A stretch of 64,000 nt of DNA from Blastocatellia bacterium. Lineage in GTDB: Bacteria; Acidobacteriota; Blastocatellia; UBA7656; JADIYM01. The stretch covers positions 124,001-188,000 of the forward strand of contig JADIYM010000001.1 of assembly GCA_016705245.1 (NCBI GenBank), in the 5' to 3' direction. A model generated the notes under the pieces. That model saw only the letters and a list, made by a program, of their open reading frames with translations, did no database searches and was not told the DNA's origin. Position 1 is the first letter of the stretch; each line of letters starts with the position of its first letter. Position numbers and translations under genes: made by a program. Positions 32,879-42,532 of this stretch are shown piece after piece.

Positions 32879-35800
32879 ATGTGCGGGATAGCCGGCCTCC
32901 TCCTCAACTCCACCTCTTCCTCGATTGCCGTCGACCGCGTCGCCCGCCTCGACACGATGGTCGAAGCGCTCACACATCGCGGCCCCGACGATCGCGGCGC
33001 CCGTGTCGAAGACCGCATCGCCATCGGCATGCGCCGCCTCTCGATCATCGACACCGCCGGCGGCCACCAGCCCATATCGAACGAAGACGGCACCGTCTGG
33101 ATCGTCTACAACGGCGAGTGCTACAACTTTCTCGAGCTGCGCGACGAGCTCGTCTCCTCCGGCCACCGCTTCACCACTCGCTCCGACACCGAAGTCATGG
33201 TTCACGGTTACGAGCAGTGGGGCATCTGCGGCCTCGCCGAACGCCTCAACGGCATCTTCGCCTTCTGCATCTGGGACGCGAACGCGCGCAAGGCCTTTCT
33301 CGTCCGCGACCGCCTCGGCGTCAAGCCGCTCTATTACTCGTCGCGGACGCCGGCTCTCGCCTTCTCTTCAGAGTTGCGATCACTCGCGCACTCCGGCCTC
33401 CTGCTGCCGAAGCTCGATGAAGAAGCCGTCTGGACGTACCTCTTCTACCAGTACCCGCCGACGTCGCGGACTCTCGTCGCCGGCGCCGAGCGCCTCCCCG
33501 CCGCGCACATCCTCGAATGGTCGGCAGACACCGGTGCAACGCGTGTCTCTCGTTACTGGGATTTCCCCGAAGGCGGCGAACGCGACGACCTGACGATGGC
33601 CGATGCCGCGCACGAGCTCGCTGAGCTTCTCGATGACGCGGTGCACCGGCAGATGATCGCCGACGTCCCGATCAGGTGTTTCCTCTCGGGCGGGCTCGAT
33701 TCGTCGCTCGTCGCCGCGCTCATCGCGAAGCACTCCAGTCACGCGGTCCGTACGTTCTCGATCGGCTTCCCGAATGCCGGGTGGTACGATGAGACGAACG
33801 AGGCCGAGCGAGTGGCGAAGCACATTGGCGCCGAGCACACGACGATCGCCTTCGAGGCGGACGCCTTCCTCTCGAAGATCGACGCCTACCTCGGGCGCGT
33901 CGACGAACCGGTCGCCGACGCCGCAATGCTGCCGACCGACGTGCTCTCGGAGCACGCTGCCCGTGAGGTCAAGGTCGTGCTCACCGGCGAAGGCGCCGAC
34001 GAAGTGTTCGGCGGATACGAGTACTACAGGCCGTTCGTGTTCGGTGCCGCCCCGCCACCGCGCGGAGCCCGGGCGGCTCGCAATGGGGCGCTCGCCCACG
34101 TACGGCGCGAGTTCGAGGCGCGTGTCGGTACCGGAATGCCGGCGCCGGTGCGCGACCTGTCGAGCGCTGTCAGCGGATTTCCGTACACGGTCCAGCCCGA
34201 GTTCCTGTGGTGCCTGCTCGGACCGGACCGGCGTCCGTCGCTCGAAGTCTTCCGCGGAGCTCTCGCGCGCGTCGAATCCGACCTGTTGCCGTCCACGACG
34301 ACCCACACGGCTCTCCAGCGCGCGCTCTACGTCGACACGCGGCTGTGGCTCGGCCACGACCTGATGACGAAGCTCGACAAGGCGACGATGGCCCACAGCC
34401 TCGAGGGACGCGTCCCGTTGCTGGACCATCGAATCGTCGAGTTCGCCTTCCGTCTGCCGGATCGCTTCAAGGTCGGGCGCGAACACGGCAAGCTGGTGCT
34501 GCGCGAGGCCGTGCGCGGAATGCTGCCCGACGACATCGTCGATCGAGAGAAACACGGTTTCGGAGTGCCAATCGCCGCGTGGTTCCGCGGCCGGCTGCAC
34601 GACTACGTTCGCGACGTGCTGCTCGACTCGGCACTCGTCGAAGATGGACTCTTCACGCGACAGGCCATGGAAGCCATTCTCGTCGCCCACGCCGACCTCG
34701 ACGTCGACATGTCGCGGACGATCTGGGCGCTCGTGAACCTGGACCGGTGGTGGCGGGCGATCCGGGCCGAGATCGTCGCCGCACTGCCCGTCGACGGCGC
34801 GATTCCGGTCGTTTCGCGTGATCGCGAGCCAACCGTCGACATCCTCATCCCGATCTACGAGAACTTCAGCCTCGTGCGCGACTGCGTCCGCTCGATCCGG
34901 ACGTTCACGACGATGCCGTTTCGAGCCATCCTGCTCGACGACCGGTCGAGCGACGCGACGTTTGCGAAGCTCGATGAGCTCGTCACAGGCGACGACCGTT
35001 TCGAGCTCGTCCGGAACGATGAGAACCTCGGCTTCGTCGCGAACTGCAATCGCGGCTTCGAACGCTGCTCGGCGGACTACGTCGTCCTGCTGAACTCAGA
35101 CACGGTCGTCGCGCCGGGCTGGCTGGAGCGGATGGTCGCGTGTGCCGAGAGCGATCCGGCGATCGCGATCGTCAATCCGCTCACGAACGAGTCGGGCAAC
35201 ACCTCGGTGCGGTTCGCGCCTGGCCTCAACCTGCTGACGATGGCGAAGGCGATCGCCGACGGCTCGCCGCGCGAATACCCCGACATCACGACTGCGGTCG
35301 GCATGTGTTTGCTCGTGCGCCGCGCGGCGCTCGAGATGTTCGGGACGTTCGACCCGGTCTATCTCAACGCCTATTGCGAAGAGTCGGACCTGTGCATGCG
35401 GCTGACGGAGGCGGGCCTTCGCGTCGTCGCCGCTGACGACGCGTTCATCTATCACAAGGGCTGGGCGTCGTACGACGAGGCCAAGAAGAATCGCTACTAC
35501 GAGCACAACCGCGCGATCTTTGACACGCGATGGTCGGTGCCGTTCGACCGCGACTGGGGAAGGTACTCGCGCCATGACCCGCTGCAGCCGACTCGCAACC
35601 GGCTGTTGCGCTTTGCGCTGTCGCCCGACGACGCCGAGGACCGCGACACAATCGTCGAGCGGCGCGCGCGGCTTTCGACGAGCGCGACGCTTCACGCCGT
35701 AGCGGACGGCTCGCGCGTTGCAGCGGCGAGCACGCTGATCTCTCGACGCTCGCCAGCGCTCGGCAAACATGAGTTCGACTCGTACCTGCAGAGGCGGATG

Positions 35801-36958
35801 GCGACACCGCTCGTCAAGTTTGAGGACCGGGCGCTGGCGATGCCGACGGCGGACACGATCCGGACGCTGCCGTCGCTCGGTCGCGACAAGCTGCGGATCA
35901 CGTTTCTCGTCGCTAGCCTTCCGCTCGCCGGCGGGATCATCTCGATCGTGCAACTCGCGCGCGAGATGCTGCTCGCCGGCCACGACGTGCGCATCGCGAC
36001 CGAGGCCCACGAAGACACGCCCGAGCGGCTGAACCTCTGGCTTCAGCCGCTCGTCTACCGCGACAAGCGGCATCTCATCGAGGACTTCCCTGAGAGCGAC
36101 GTCGTGGTCGCCACGTTCTGGGTCACGGCGCATCACTACATGCGCGCGCTTCGCGAGCGCCACGAATTCGCATCGGTCTACTTCATCCAGGACTACGAGT
36201 CGTGGTTCTACCCCGAGTCGGATTGGCTGCATCGCAACAACGTCATCCACTCGTACGCCCGCACCGAGCACCACATCGTGAAGTCGCGGTGGCTCGCCGA
36301 CATGGTCGACCGGCACGGTCCGCGGTGCGAGATCGTCCCGCTCGGCCTCGACCTCGGCGTTTTCTACCCGCGTGGCGAGCGGCCGCCGTCACGACCGCGC
36401 GTGGTCTCGGTCGCCGCCGTCGGCCCCGAGGGTGGCCGGCGCGGGTTCGCCGATACGATCGAGGCTTTCCGGCGGATTCACGAGGCACGGCCAGACGTCG
36501 AGCTCGTGTTCTACGGCGCGGAGCGCGACCAGTTGCCGGAGCTGCCCTTCGACGTCACGGTCGCGGGCCGCATCTACGACCAGAACAAGGTCGCGGAGCT
36601 CATGTCGTCGGCCGACGTGGTGCTCGACGCGTCGTTATGGCAGGGATTCGGGCGTCCGGGCCTCGAGGCGATGGCCTGCGGAACGGTGCCGGTGCTCACG
36701 AACATAGGTGGTCTTACGGAATACGCACGCGACGGCGAGAATTCAGTGCTCGTGCCGCCGGGCGATCCCGCTGCGGCGGCGAAGGCGATACTCGAGCTCA
36801 TCGACGACCCGGCGCGATACGGGCGATTGCGCGCGAGCGCGCTCGAGACGTCCGAGAGGTTTTCGCACGTCGACGAAGCCCGCCGACACCTCGAGCTCTA
36901 CACACGCTGGGTCTCCGAGAAGTTCCCCTCCCGAGGCCGCGAGCTTTCGACGGAGTAG
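32879..36958 (+). CDS. Three-part fusion: asparagine-synthase-like amidotransferase, GT2 and GT4 glycosyltransferases
   Basis: A 1,359-residue protein. It starts MCGIAG, where Cys2 is the glutaminase nucleophile, which fixes ATG 32879; an upstream in-frame ATG would come from the repeat. Residues 1-630 form a complete AsnB-type enzyme with THRGPDDRG, VYNGECYNF, the PPi loop SGGLDSS (about 269) and GEGADEVFGGY. Residues 652-900 are a GT2 domain (VDILIPIYENFSLV, LLNSDTV, YCEESDLCMRL). Residues 1000-1345 are a GT4-like domain (RITFLVASLPLAGG, EIVPLGLD, GFGRPGLEAMACG). It could amidate a uronic-acid sugar and extend the chain; that coupling is inferred. Confidence 0.92.
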   Translation: MCGIAGLLLNSTSSSIAVDRVARLDTMVEALTHRGPDDRGARVEDRIAIGMRRLSIIDTAGGHQPISNEDGTVWIVYNGECYNFLELRDELVSSGHRFTTRSDTEVMVHGYEQWGICGLAERLNGIFAFCIWDANARKAFLVRDRLGVKPLYYSSRTPALAFSSELRSLAHSGLLLPKLDEEAVWTYLFYQYPPTSRTLVAGAERLPAAHILEWSADTGATRVSRYWDFPEGGERDDLTMADAAHELAELLDDAVHRQMIADVPIRCFLSGGLDSSLVAALIAKHSSHAVRTFSIGFPNAGWYDETNEAERVAKHIGAEHTTIAFEADAFLSKIDAYLGRVDEPVADAAMLPTDVLSEHAAREVKVVLTGEGADEVFGGYEYYRPFVFGAAPPPRGARAARNGALAHVRREFEARVGTGMPAPVRDLSSAVSGFPYTVQPEFLWCLLGPDRRPSLEVFRGALARVESDLLPSTTTHTALQRALYVDTRLWLGHDLMTKLDKATMAHSLEGRVPLLDHRIVEFAFRLPDRFKVGREHGKLVLREAVRGMLPDDIVDREKHGFGVPIAAWFRGRLHDYVRDVLLDSALVEDGLFTRQAMEAILVAHADLDVDMSRTIWALVNLDRWWRAIRAEIVAALPVDGAIPVVSRDREPTVDILIPIYENFSLVRDCVRSIRTFTTMPFRAILLDDRSSDATFAKLDELVTGDDRFELVRNDENLGFVANCNRGFERCSADYVVLLNSDTVVAPGWLERMVACAESDPAIAIVNPLTNESGNTSVRFAPGLNLLTMAKAIADGSPREYPDITTAVGMCLLVRRAALEMFGTFDPVYLNAYCEESDLCMRLTEAGLRVVAADDAFIYHKGWASYDEAKKNRYYEHNRAIFDTRWSVPFDRDWGRYSRHDPLQPTRNRLLRFALSPDDAEDRDTIVERRARLSTSATLHAVADGSRVAAASTLISRRSPALGKHEFDSYLQRRMATPLVKFEDRALAMPTADTIRTLPSLGRDKLRITFLVASLPLAGGIISIVQLAREMLLAGHDVRIATEAHEDTPERLNLWLQPLVYRDKRHLIEDFPESDVVVATFWVTAHHYMRALRERHEFASVYFIQDYESWFYPESDWLHRNNVIHSYARTEHHIVKSRWLADMVDRHGPRCEIVPLGLDLGVFYPRGERPPSRPRVVSVAAVGPEGGRRGFADTIEAFRRIHEARPDVELVFYGAERDQLPELPFDVTVAGRIYDQNKVAELMSSADVVLDASLWQGFGRPGLEAMACGTVPVLTNIGGLTEYARDGENSVLVPPGDPAAAAKAILELIDDPARYGRLRASALETSERFSHVDEARRHLELYTRWVSEKFPSRGRELSTE

Positions 36959-36996
36959 CAGGACACCACGGGCATTGTCGGCCCGCAGCGTGGTTC

Positions 36997-37110
36997 TTGC
37001 GTCTTTGCGAGTCCTCTGCGCCACTGCGAGTCCTCTGCGTCTCTGCGAGAAAAACGCGGGCTCGAGACGCGTTTCTCGCAGAGACGCAGAGGACTCGCAA
37101 AGACGCAAAG
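36997..37110. repeat. Family A hairpin repeat, copy 7, with an extra word in one arm
   Basis: Left arm 36997-37052 and right arm 37071-37110 pair through TTGCGTCTTTGCGAGTCC and CTGCGTCTCTGCGAGAAA. The left arm holds one extra AGTCCTCTGCGCCACTGCG unit, a sign of unit duplication. Confidence 0.9.
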
Positions 37111-37188
37111 CGATCACGGATACCGGCGTTTCGTCTCTTTTATCGAGTGCCTGAGCAGTTTCTCGAGAGGCTTCAGGTTGACGTCTCC

Positions 37189-37635
37189 CTACCCCGGGAT
37201 CTCCGGTTCGACAAGCAACGCCAGCAGTGTCAACGACTCTTGCCAACCGAGGTAGCAGGCCTCGACGGGAATGACGCCAGGAATCCCTTCCTGCACGACG
37301 CTCAGCTCGGTCCCGCAGGAGACCTGCTTCAGGGACACGGTCGTCCGCATCTCTCCGGGCAGGTTCGGATCGTCGAACGCGTCGGTGTGGACGATGCGCT
37401 CGCCCGGCACGAGCTCGACGTATTCCCCTCCAAACGAGTGGCTCGCGCCCGTCGAGAAATTCGTGAACGACATCCGGTACGTGCCGCCAACGCGTGCGTC
37501 GACGTGATCCACCTTGCCGGTGAAGCCATGCGGCGGCAGCCATTTGGCCATGGCGTCGGCGTCGAGGAACGCTCGATAAACCCGCCCGGGAGTCGCGCGG
37601 AGCACGCGAAGGAGTCGGACGGTGCCTGTCGTCAT
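37189..37635 (-). CDS. SRPBCC (AHSA1-type) domain protein
   Basis: A 148-residue single-domain protein. It follows the Aha1-C/START fold: LLRVLRATPGRVYRAFLDADAMAKWLPP, GGTYRMSF, GEYVELVPGERIVHTDAF and a C-terminal helix beginning CYLGWQESLTLLALL. The fold binds hydrophobic ligands; no enzymatic role is known. ATG 37635 has AAAGGCGG upstream. It is preceded by promoter-like element P1. Confidence 0.88.
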   Translation of the reverse strand: MTTGTVRLLRVLRATPGRVYRAFLDADAMAKWLPPHGFTGKVDHVDARVGGTYRMSFTNFSTGASHSFGGEYVELVPGERIVHTDAFDDPNLPGEMRTTVSLKQVSCGTELSVVQEGIPGVIPVEACYLGWQESLTLLALLVEPEIPG

Positions 37636-37727
37636 GTTCAATCCGCCTTTCAATTTAAGGAGTGGTCGGGTCACGACGGTCGACCCGACCGATCGTGACG
37701 GTGGTTCGTGACCGGCTGCGATCAACA

Positions 37728-37757
37728 AGCATTCACGGACGCGTGCGGAAGCGTCAA
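37728..37757 (-). promoter_or_regulatory. Promoter-like element P1
   Basis: On the minus strand TTGACG (37757-37752), 18 bases, AATGCT (37733-37728). The same layout recurs at P2-P4 before other minus-strand genes and at P5 on the plus strand; here the spacer is the least conserved of the set. Confidence 0.5.
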
Positions 37758-37857
37758 GCGTCATCGTCGAGCTCCGGCTGCGTGCAGTCCGGCTTGTGCG
37801 CTAGAACAGTGCCCGCTCCCTCCAAGTGGATCCGGCATGCTCTCCACGTTGCTGACC

Positions 37858-38637
37858 TCAGGCTTCCCCGCTCAGCTGGTACAGCACCCAGAAAGCGAGG
37901 ATGCCGAGACCGGCGATCCCGATCGTGCCAATCGCGAAGACCGGCGCGAGACGGCGATCGAGCTCGGGGATCTCGGTGCCTGCGTCGTTACGCAGAAACA
38001 AGGCGCACGCCACGAGCGCCAGGAAGATCTCAGCGATGACGTCCACAACGTAGTGCTGCTTTGTCATCAGCGTCGAGATCCCGACCAGTGATGCGCAGAA
38101 GACTGCAGCGATTCCGACCCCGCGATGAACGCGATGGGTCGTGATTGCCGAGACGAAAGAGTGCGCAACGTGAATTGACGGAAAGCAGTTGTAAGGCGGG
38201 TCGGAGGAATAGAGCGCTTGCAGACTCCAGACGGCGAAGCCTTCTCCGTGCACTTCTTCGCCGCGAGGCGCCACGGTCGGATACACCAGAAAGCAGACAT
38301 ACGCCGTAAGCCATACCGTGAGATAAGCGCTCACCGTGCTGCGGATGTGCTCTCGCTGACGTACTACTAGCACGGGCAGTATGATGAGAAACAGGTAGAC
38401 CGCACCATAAACCACTGCCCAGGCGGGTTGCAGCGGTACGAGGCGATCGAGCGCAATCTCGGGGACGTGAATCGGGCCGGTCGACAGCTCGGGAATGAAG
38501 AGGTACAGAGGTACCAGCGAAACAAGAAGCACCATTGGAATGGTCACGTGATAGGGGCGAGTCAGCGACTCCACGACCAGTCTCCACTCGATCCGGAGTG
38601 CCGCGCGAGTCCGTGCGAGGGGATGCTCTTTCACCAC
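37858..38637 (-). CDS. PAP2-family membrane phosphatase
   Basis: A 259-residue inner-membrane protein with about six helices. It carries the PAP2 signature in the later form: YPTVAPRG, YNCFPSIHVAHS (catalytic histidine) and KQHYVVDV (second histidine). This version is closest to inositol-phosphorylceramide-synthase-like and lipid phosphatases, which act on lipid phosphates or transfer head groups at the outer face. The substrate is not evident. Its downstream neighbour is the SRPBCC gene, with a gap that holds P1. Confidence 0.9.
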   Translation of the reverse strand: MVKEHPLARTRAALRIEWRLVVESLTRPYHVTIPMVLLVSLVPLYLFIPELSTGPIHVPEIALDRLVPLQPAWAVVYGAVYLFLIILPVLVVRQREHIRSTVSAYLTVWLTAYVCFLVYPTVAPRGEEVHGEGFAVWSLQALYSSDPPYNCFPSIHVAHSFVSAITTHRVHRGVGIAAVFCASLVGISTLMTKQHYVVDVIAEIFLALVACALFLRNDAGTEIPELDRRLAPVFAIGTIGIAGLGILAFWVLYQLSGEA

Positions 38638-38710
38638 GATTCAGTCTGCCTCCCCATCGCAAGGATTCCATACTATGCCCAACATCCTCCTCGAGGCCGA
38701 GCGTCGACCT

Positions 38711-38781
38711 TAGCGCCTTTGCCCCTTGCCGCGAGCTTCTTGTACTCCGGAAGAGATTCGCGCAAAGGCGCAAAGACGCAA
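38711..38781. repeat. Family A hairpin repeat, copy 8
   Basis: Arms 38711-38740 and 38752-38781 carry TAGCGCCTTTGCCCC and CGCAAAGGCGCAAAGACGC with more mismatches than other copies. It fills the gap between two minus-strand genes. Confidence 0.85.
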
Positions 38782-38815
38782 AGGAAGAAGATAACCGGCC
38801 CGAACAAGCGAGAGC

Positions 38816-39280
38816 TCAGGCGTCGACGCTCGCACCGCGACTTCCCTCGCAAATCGCCTTGAGCTTCTGAAGCGCCTTTGGAAAGGTCTCTAGCATGAAA
38901 CCCTCCCACTCGCTCAATACCTCGACGCTGATGTGAACTTTGGTGCCACCCGGCGCGTCGGAAAACGTGTAGTTCTCGTAGGCTGGCGCCCAACTGCGGA
39001 CCTTGTCGCTCGTCAGGTCTTCGATTCCTCCGGCGATCTCGCCGAGTTGGCGAATCGAGACGTATTCGTGGAGGCGATTCTCTGCGATGACCGAAGACAT
39101 CCCATCGCCGTTTGGCGCGAGGAACTGAATCTTCTCGCCTTCTGCCCATGAACCCTTGAAGTGCGACCCCTCGCAGAACTCCGAGGCCCACTGCTCGTAG
39201 GTTGCGGGTTCGAGCATCACATCCCACACGGCACTGCGGGGTGCCTGGATCTGAACGTCAAACTCGAGCGTCTTTTTCAT
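38816..39280 (-). CDS. SRPBCC-domain protein
   Basis: A 154-residue single-domain protein. KKTLEFDVQIQAPRSAVWDVMLEPATYEQWASEF opens the typical START-like fold (positions 2-35), and a long C-terminal helix closes it. It is related in fold but not closely to the protein at 37189. ATG 39280 is preferred over an upstream in-frame start because the fold begins directly after it. Confidence 0.85.
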   Translation of the reverse strand: MKKTLEFDVQIQAPRSAVWDVMLEPATYEQWASEFCEGSHFKGSWAEGEKIQFLAPNGDGMSSVIAENRLHEYVSIRQLGEIAGGIEDLTSDKVRSWAPAYENYTFSDAPGGTKVHISVEVLSEWEGFMLETFPKALQKLKAICEGSRGASVDA

Positions 39281-39320
39281 GACCACCTCACGGCAATACA
39301 GACGAGCTGATTGCGCGGCG

Positions 39321-40279
39321 CTACCGGATTGCAATCGGGTTGACGATCGCCTGGACGCCGCCGGTGATGCGGGCCGGGCCGAGCGTGAACAGGAATTCCC
39401 AGGCCCGATCTTTCACGAGTTCCTCGGTGTACATGTTCTCGAGGAGATGGATGCCGTTGAGCGCGATGAGGATCTGGTGCACCTCGAAAAGGCCGGCGTC
39501 CTTCTCGAATGGAATCACCTCCACGCTCGGCGTGTCGGCGCCGACCATCGCGACGCCTAGCGACGCGAGGTACTTCGCGCCCTCCCGGCCGAGCCCAGGC
39601 CCGACCGACCCGAAGCGCGCGTTCTCTTTACCGAGCAGCTTGAGCCAGCCGGTATGGAAAAGCACGACGTCGCCCTTCTCGATCGAAGCGAGGCCCTGGC
39701 GCTTCATCGCGCCCTCGATTTCGGCGCGGTTGACCGCCGTCCCCTCCTTGACGATGTCGGTGTTGAAGTAGCCCGCCATGTCGAGCACGATGCCGCGTGT
39801 CGCAACGGCTGGCACGTGCTCAACGCCGAGCCGCTTCAGGCCGTCCGCCATGGCGAAATCCGGGGCACGGTTGCAGTTGAAATAGAGGTTGTCCACGCCG
39901 ACGTGGCCCAACCCGTCGAGTTGGGACCCGACGCCGACCCAGCCCGCGATGATGTCGTCGTTGTACGACGTCTTGGAAGGGCCGAGGCTGGTCCCGGCGG
40001 TCTGGTTCGGCTGCACGACGGTCAGGGCGAATGTGCGCGGCGGGAACGCCGGCGTGTCCTGTTCGTCTCGATCCCGAGCCGGTAGCTTTTGCCGGTCGTG
40101 ACGAGCTTGGAGGCGGCAAGCGTCTTCGCCGCGGTCACGTAGTTGAGGTTGCCGATCTGGTCGTCGGGCCCGAATTTCGACGCCGTCAGGCAGTCCTTCT
40201 GCTGTGCCTGGGCGCCAAGGCTTATAACGACGAGAAGGCTGCAGGCCGCGGACAGTCGCGCCGCCGTGTTGGTGCGCAT
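39321..40279 (-). pseudogene. Cyclase-family (kynurenine formamidase-like) hydrolase with a frameshift
   Basis: Two adjacent frames make one protein of about 318 residues. The first (ATG 40279) gives a signal peptide (ending GAQAQQ) and GPDDQIGNLNYVTAAKTL. It breaks after GIETN near 40071. The second frame resumes with DTPAFPPRTFALTVVQPNQT and runs to 39321. One extra C after AAC in the gene (one G on the plus strand at about 40071) restores a single frame. The second part carries VGSQLDGLGHVG and HTGW as expected for the cyclase family of metal-dependent hydrolases. Whether the base is truly lost or a sequencing error is open. Confidence 0.8.
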
Positions 40280-40449
40280 GCTCTTTGCTCCGTCGGGTGT
40301 TCGGGGTGAATGGGGAAGTCGCTGCCGTGGATCTTCAATTCGGCGTCCGTCGCTGGCAGGGTCGCCTCGGCCAGATCTTGATATCACGTTGATCTGTTGG
40401 CAAGCGTTTCCTTTTCCGATCCGGTCCTCGCTTATGAATCCCCGCTCCC

Positions 40450-40962
40450 TCACTTCACCATCCAGGAGTCCCGCGCCAGATCCGCGCCTCGCGCCGTGTC
40501 CCGCCCCATCGCGCCCGATTCCCGAAGCCCGTCATCGATCGGAAGCGCATGCGTCTCCCGTCTTTGGCGGATCGCATATTTCAGCGTCTTCGTCACGTCG
40601 CCGCCTCTCCCGACCCAGAATCCGTAGACGACTTCGGAGAGGTCCACCATGTGACGATTGCGAATCATCCCAGCGGTCTTCCGCTTCGGAAGGTCCAGTT
40701 CGATGACCCTATCCAGTTCATCGAGCCACGGCTGGACCCACCGCGGCTGATGAAGCCTCGTGTACGGTACGACGGCCCAACAGCGCTCCCCGTTCTCGAG
40801 CAGCCATTCCATGGCCCTGTGGTCGATCCCGCGACCCGTCGCGAGGACCCATATCCGACCTTGCGACAGGTATCCCGACAGGTGGCGCTCGAACATGTTC
40901 TGCGCCGTATCGCGATCGACATCGCGTGAGCCGGTGAGCATGATCGAGTTTTTCGTGGTCAT
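40450..40962 (-). CDS. SLOG-like Rossmann-fold protein
   Basis: A 170-residue protein. MLTGSRDV near the start is the SLOG/DUF2493-type nucleotide-binding loop, then WVLATGRGIDHRAMEWLLENG, AVVPYTRLHQP and RNRHMVDLSEVVYGFW with a GRGGDVTKTL motif. SLOG folds bind nucleotides or nucleotide-derived ligands; stand-alone members are sometimes linked to stress or conflict systems. No partner gene is adjacent. Start ATG 40962. Confidence 0.65.
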   Translation of the reverse strand: MTTKNSIMLTGSRDVDRDTAQNMFERHLSGYLSQGRIWVLATGRGIDHRAMEWLLENGERCWAVVPYTRLHQPRWVQPWLDELDRVIELDLPKRKTAGMIRNRHMVDLSEVVYGFWVGRGGDVTKTLKYAIRQRRETHALPIDDGLRESGAMGRDTARGADLARDSWMVK

Positions 40963-40991
40963 GGGATCATGCGAGAGCCTGAAAATCCTGT

Positions 40992-41432
40992 CTATTCCTT
41001 GAAAACCTTGGAATGCGTCACGATTTCATACTTGATGCCATCGAGGTCCTTGAAGAACAGGGCGTAATAGCCCGCCGGCATATATTCCGGATACTCGCGC
41101 GGAGGCGCAACGATGATAGCGCCGATCTCCTTCAACGAGAGGTGGAGGCTGTCGACTTCGTCGCGTGATGCTGCCTGGAATGCGAGATGGTGCATCGAGC
41201 CCGGCCTGCGCCGATGAACGAGCTCATCCCTGAAGGCGCTTCGCGGCGAGGTTATGGCGAACGAAAGCCTGGGATGGCTGTACTCCACGACGTGAAATTC
41301 GTGCGCGTCGATCACGGCGCTGGACCTGGACTGCGGGCTGAAGCCTAGAAGCGGAAGGAACCTGTCGTAGAAGGGGACGGCCACGTCCATGTCCCGAACG
41401 GTGATCTGAATGTGGTCGATGATCGGCTCCAT
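40992..41432 (-). CDS. VOC-family (glyoxalase-fold) protein
   Basis: A 146-residue protein with two beta-alpha-beta-beta-beta modules. The metal ligands of the fold would be His in IDHIQITV, His in GSMHHLAF and Glu in GIKYEIVTH. It could be a dioxygenase, lyase or resistance protein; the residues do not settle this. ATG 41432 follows GGAAAGG and lies 25 bases after the terpenoid-cyclase-like gene, so the two are probably co-transcribed. Confidence 0.88.
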   Translation of the reverse strand: MEPIIDHIQITVRDMDVAVPFYDRFLPLLGFSPQSRSSAVIDAHEFHVVEYSHPRLSFAITSPRSAFRDELVHRRRPGSMHHLAFQAASRDEVDSLHLSLKEIGAIIVAPPREYPEYMPAGYYALFFKDLDGIKYEIVTHSKVFKE

Positions 41433-41457
41433 CTGTTTTCCCTTTCCGACGTGCCAG

Positions 41458-42495
41458 TCAGTCCTGGCGTTCGAAGCCGTCGAACGCGCCGGCTTCGCCC
41501 TTCCGGCGTTCGTTCCTTGTTGAATACCAGTCCAGCACCCGCAAGGCGCGCAGGGTGTTCCACCGGCTAGGCAGTCCCACGCCCTCGTCAGTCTCGATCG
41601 GCATCGTGCCGGGGTACCGGGTCTCGAGCGGCCACCGGCCATCGACGCCGCGCTTCGACGCCACCGGGTCGATCGCTTCGGCAACGCGGTCGTCTGGAGC
41701 GATCCCGGCGCGGCGCAGGTACTCGAGCGCCCGCAAAACGTCGTAGTGCCACCAGGTCGGGAAGGCGAAGCGCGTCCACACGGCGTCGCTCTTGCGGTCT
41801 CGCTCGATCGCCTCGCCGGTCGACTTCCGGCGGAAGAGCCGGCGCTCGAGCAAGTACTCCTGCCCGCCAAGACGCGCCGCGGTCACGGCCGGGGTGCTCC
41901 CATTTGTGTGCTCGTATTCGAGCAAGGCATCGAGCACGCAGATCGTGGTGTTGAACGACGAACGTGTCGAGCCTCTTTCGGCCTCGCAGTTCCAGCCACC
42001 GTCTGGCAGCTGCTCGCCGAGCAGCCGATCGATGATGCCTCGGACGTCCTGGCCAAAGTAGGCGCCGACCGCCGCGACCTGCCCGTTGATGCACGGTTCG
42101 ACCTCGCCGGCAAAGAAGGCGTTGTCGTCCACCTCCGGCGGCCCGCAATCTCGCCACGTCACGCGGTCGCGGATAAGACCCACAGCCTGCCGCGCTTCAG
42201 CGCTCTCGGGATCCAGACCCAAATCACGCAGCAGCAGTAGCACGTGCATCGTCGAGTCCCAACCGTGGTTCCACGCCACGCCGCCCCAAAGCCCGTCGCG
42301 TGACTGCATGGCGAGCAGCCGCGCACCCGCGCCCTCGGTCGCGACCCGGGCGCGCTCGGCCGCGACCTCGTCCTCGGGCGCACAAAGCAGGTCGCGCTTC
42401 ACCTGCCAGCGGATCGAAGGGTCCGACTCGAGCAGCCAGCGTTCGACCGATCCTTCCGGCGTTGCGGCTCGTCGATCGGGCGAGTTGGTGTCCAT
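41458..42495 (-). CDS. Squalene-cyclase-like alpha-toroid protein
   Basis: A 345-residue protein with repeated barrel helices and QW-type turns (QSRDGLWGG, LPDGGWNCE, DGRWPLETRY). The fold is that of terpenoid cyclases and prenyltransferases. It is half the length of hopene cyclase and lacks the DxDD proton-donor motif, so it is unlikely to cyclise squalene. Similar short proteins are usually labelled squalene cyclase without proof. ATG 42495 has AAGGAGGAG upstream. Confidence 0.75.
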   Translation of the reverse strand: MDTNSPDRRAATPEGSVERWLLESDPSIRWQVKRDLLCAPEDEVAAERARVATEGAGARLLAMQSRDGLWGGVAWNHGWDSTMHVLLLLRDLGLDPESAEARQAVGLIRDRVTWRDCGPPEVDDNAFFAGEVEPCINGQVAAVGAYFGQDVRGIIDRLLGEQLPDGGWNCEAERGSTRSSFNTTICVLDALLEYEHTNGSTPAVTAARLGGQEYLLERRLFRRKSTGEAIERDRKSDAVWTRFAFPTWWHYDVLRALEYLRRAGIAPDDRVAEAIDPVASKRGVDGRWPLETRYPGTMPIETDEGVGLPSRWNTLRALRVLDWYSTRNERRKGEAGAFDGFERQD

Positions 42496-42532
42496 CGGCC
42501 GGCTCCTCCTTCAATCAGTCGCGCAGTTGAGC

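Noticed and set aside
33380..34690. A 436-codon minus-strand frame opposite the amidotransferase domain
   Set aside because: Shadow of a gene with clear catalytic motifs on the other strand.
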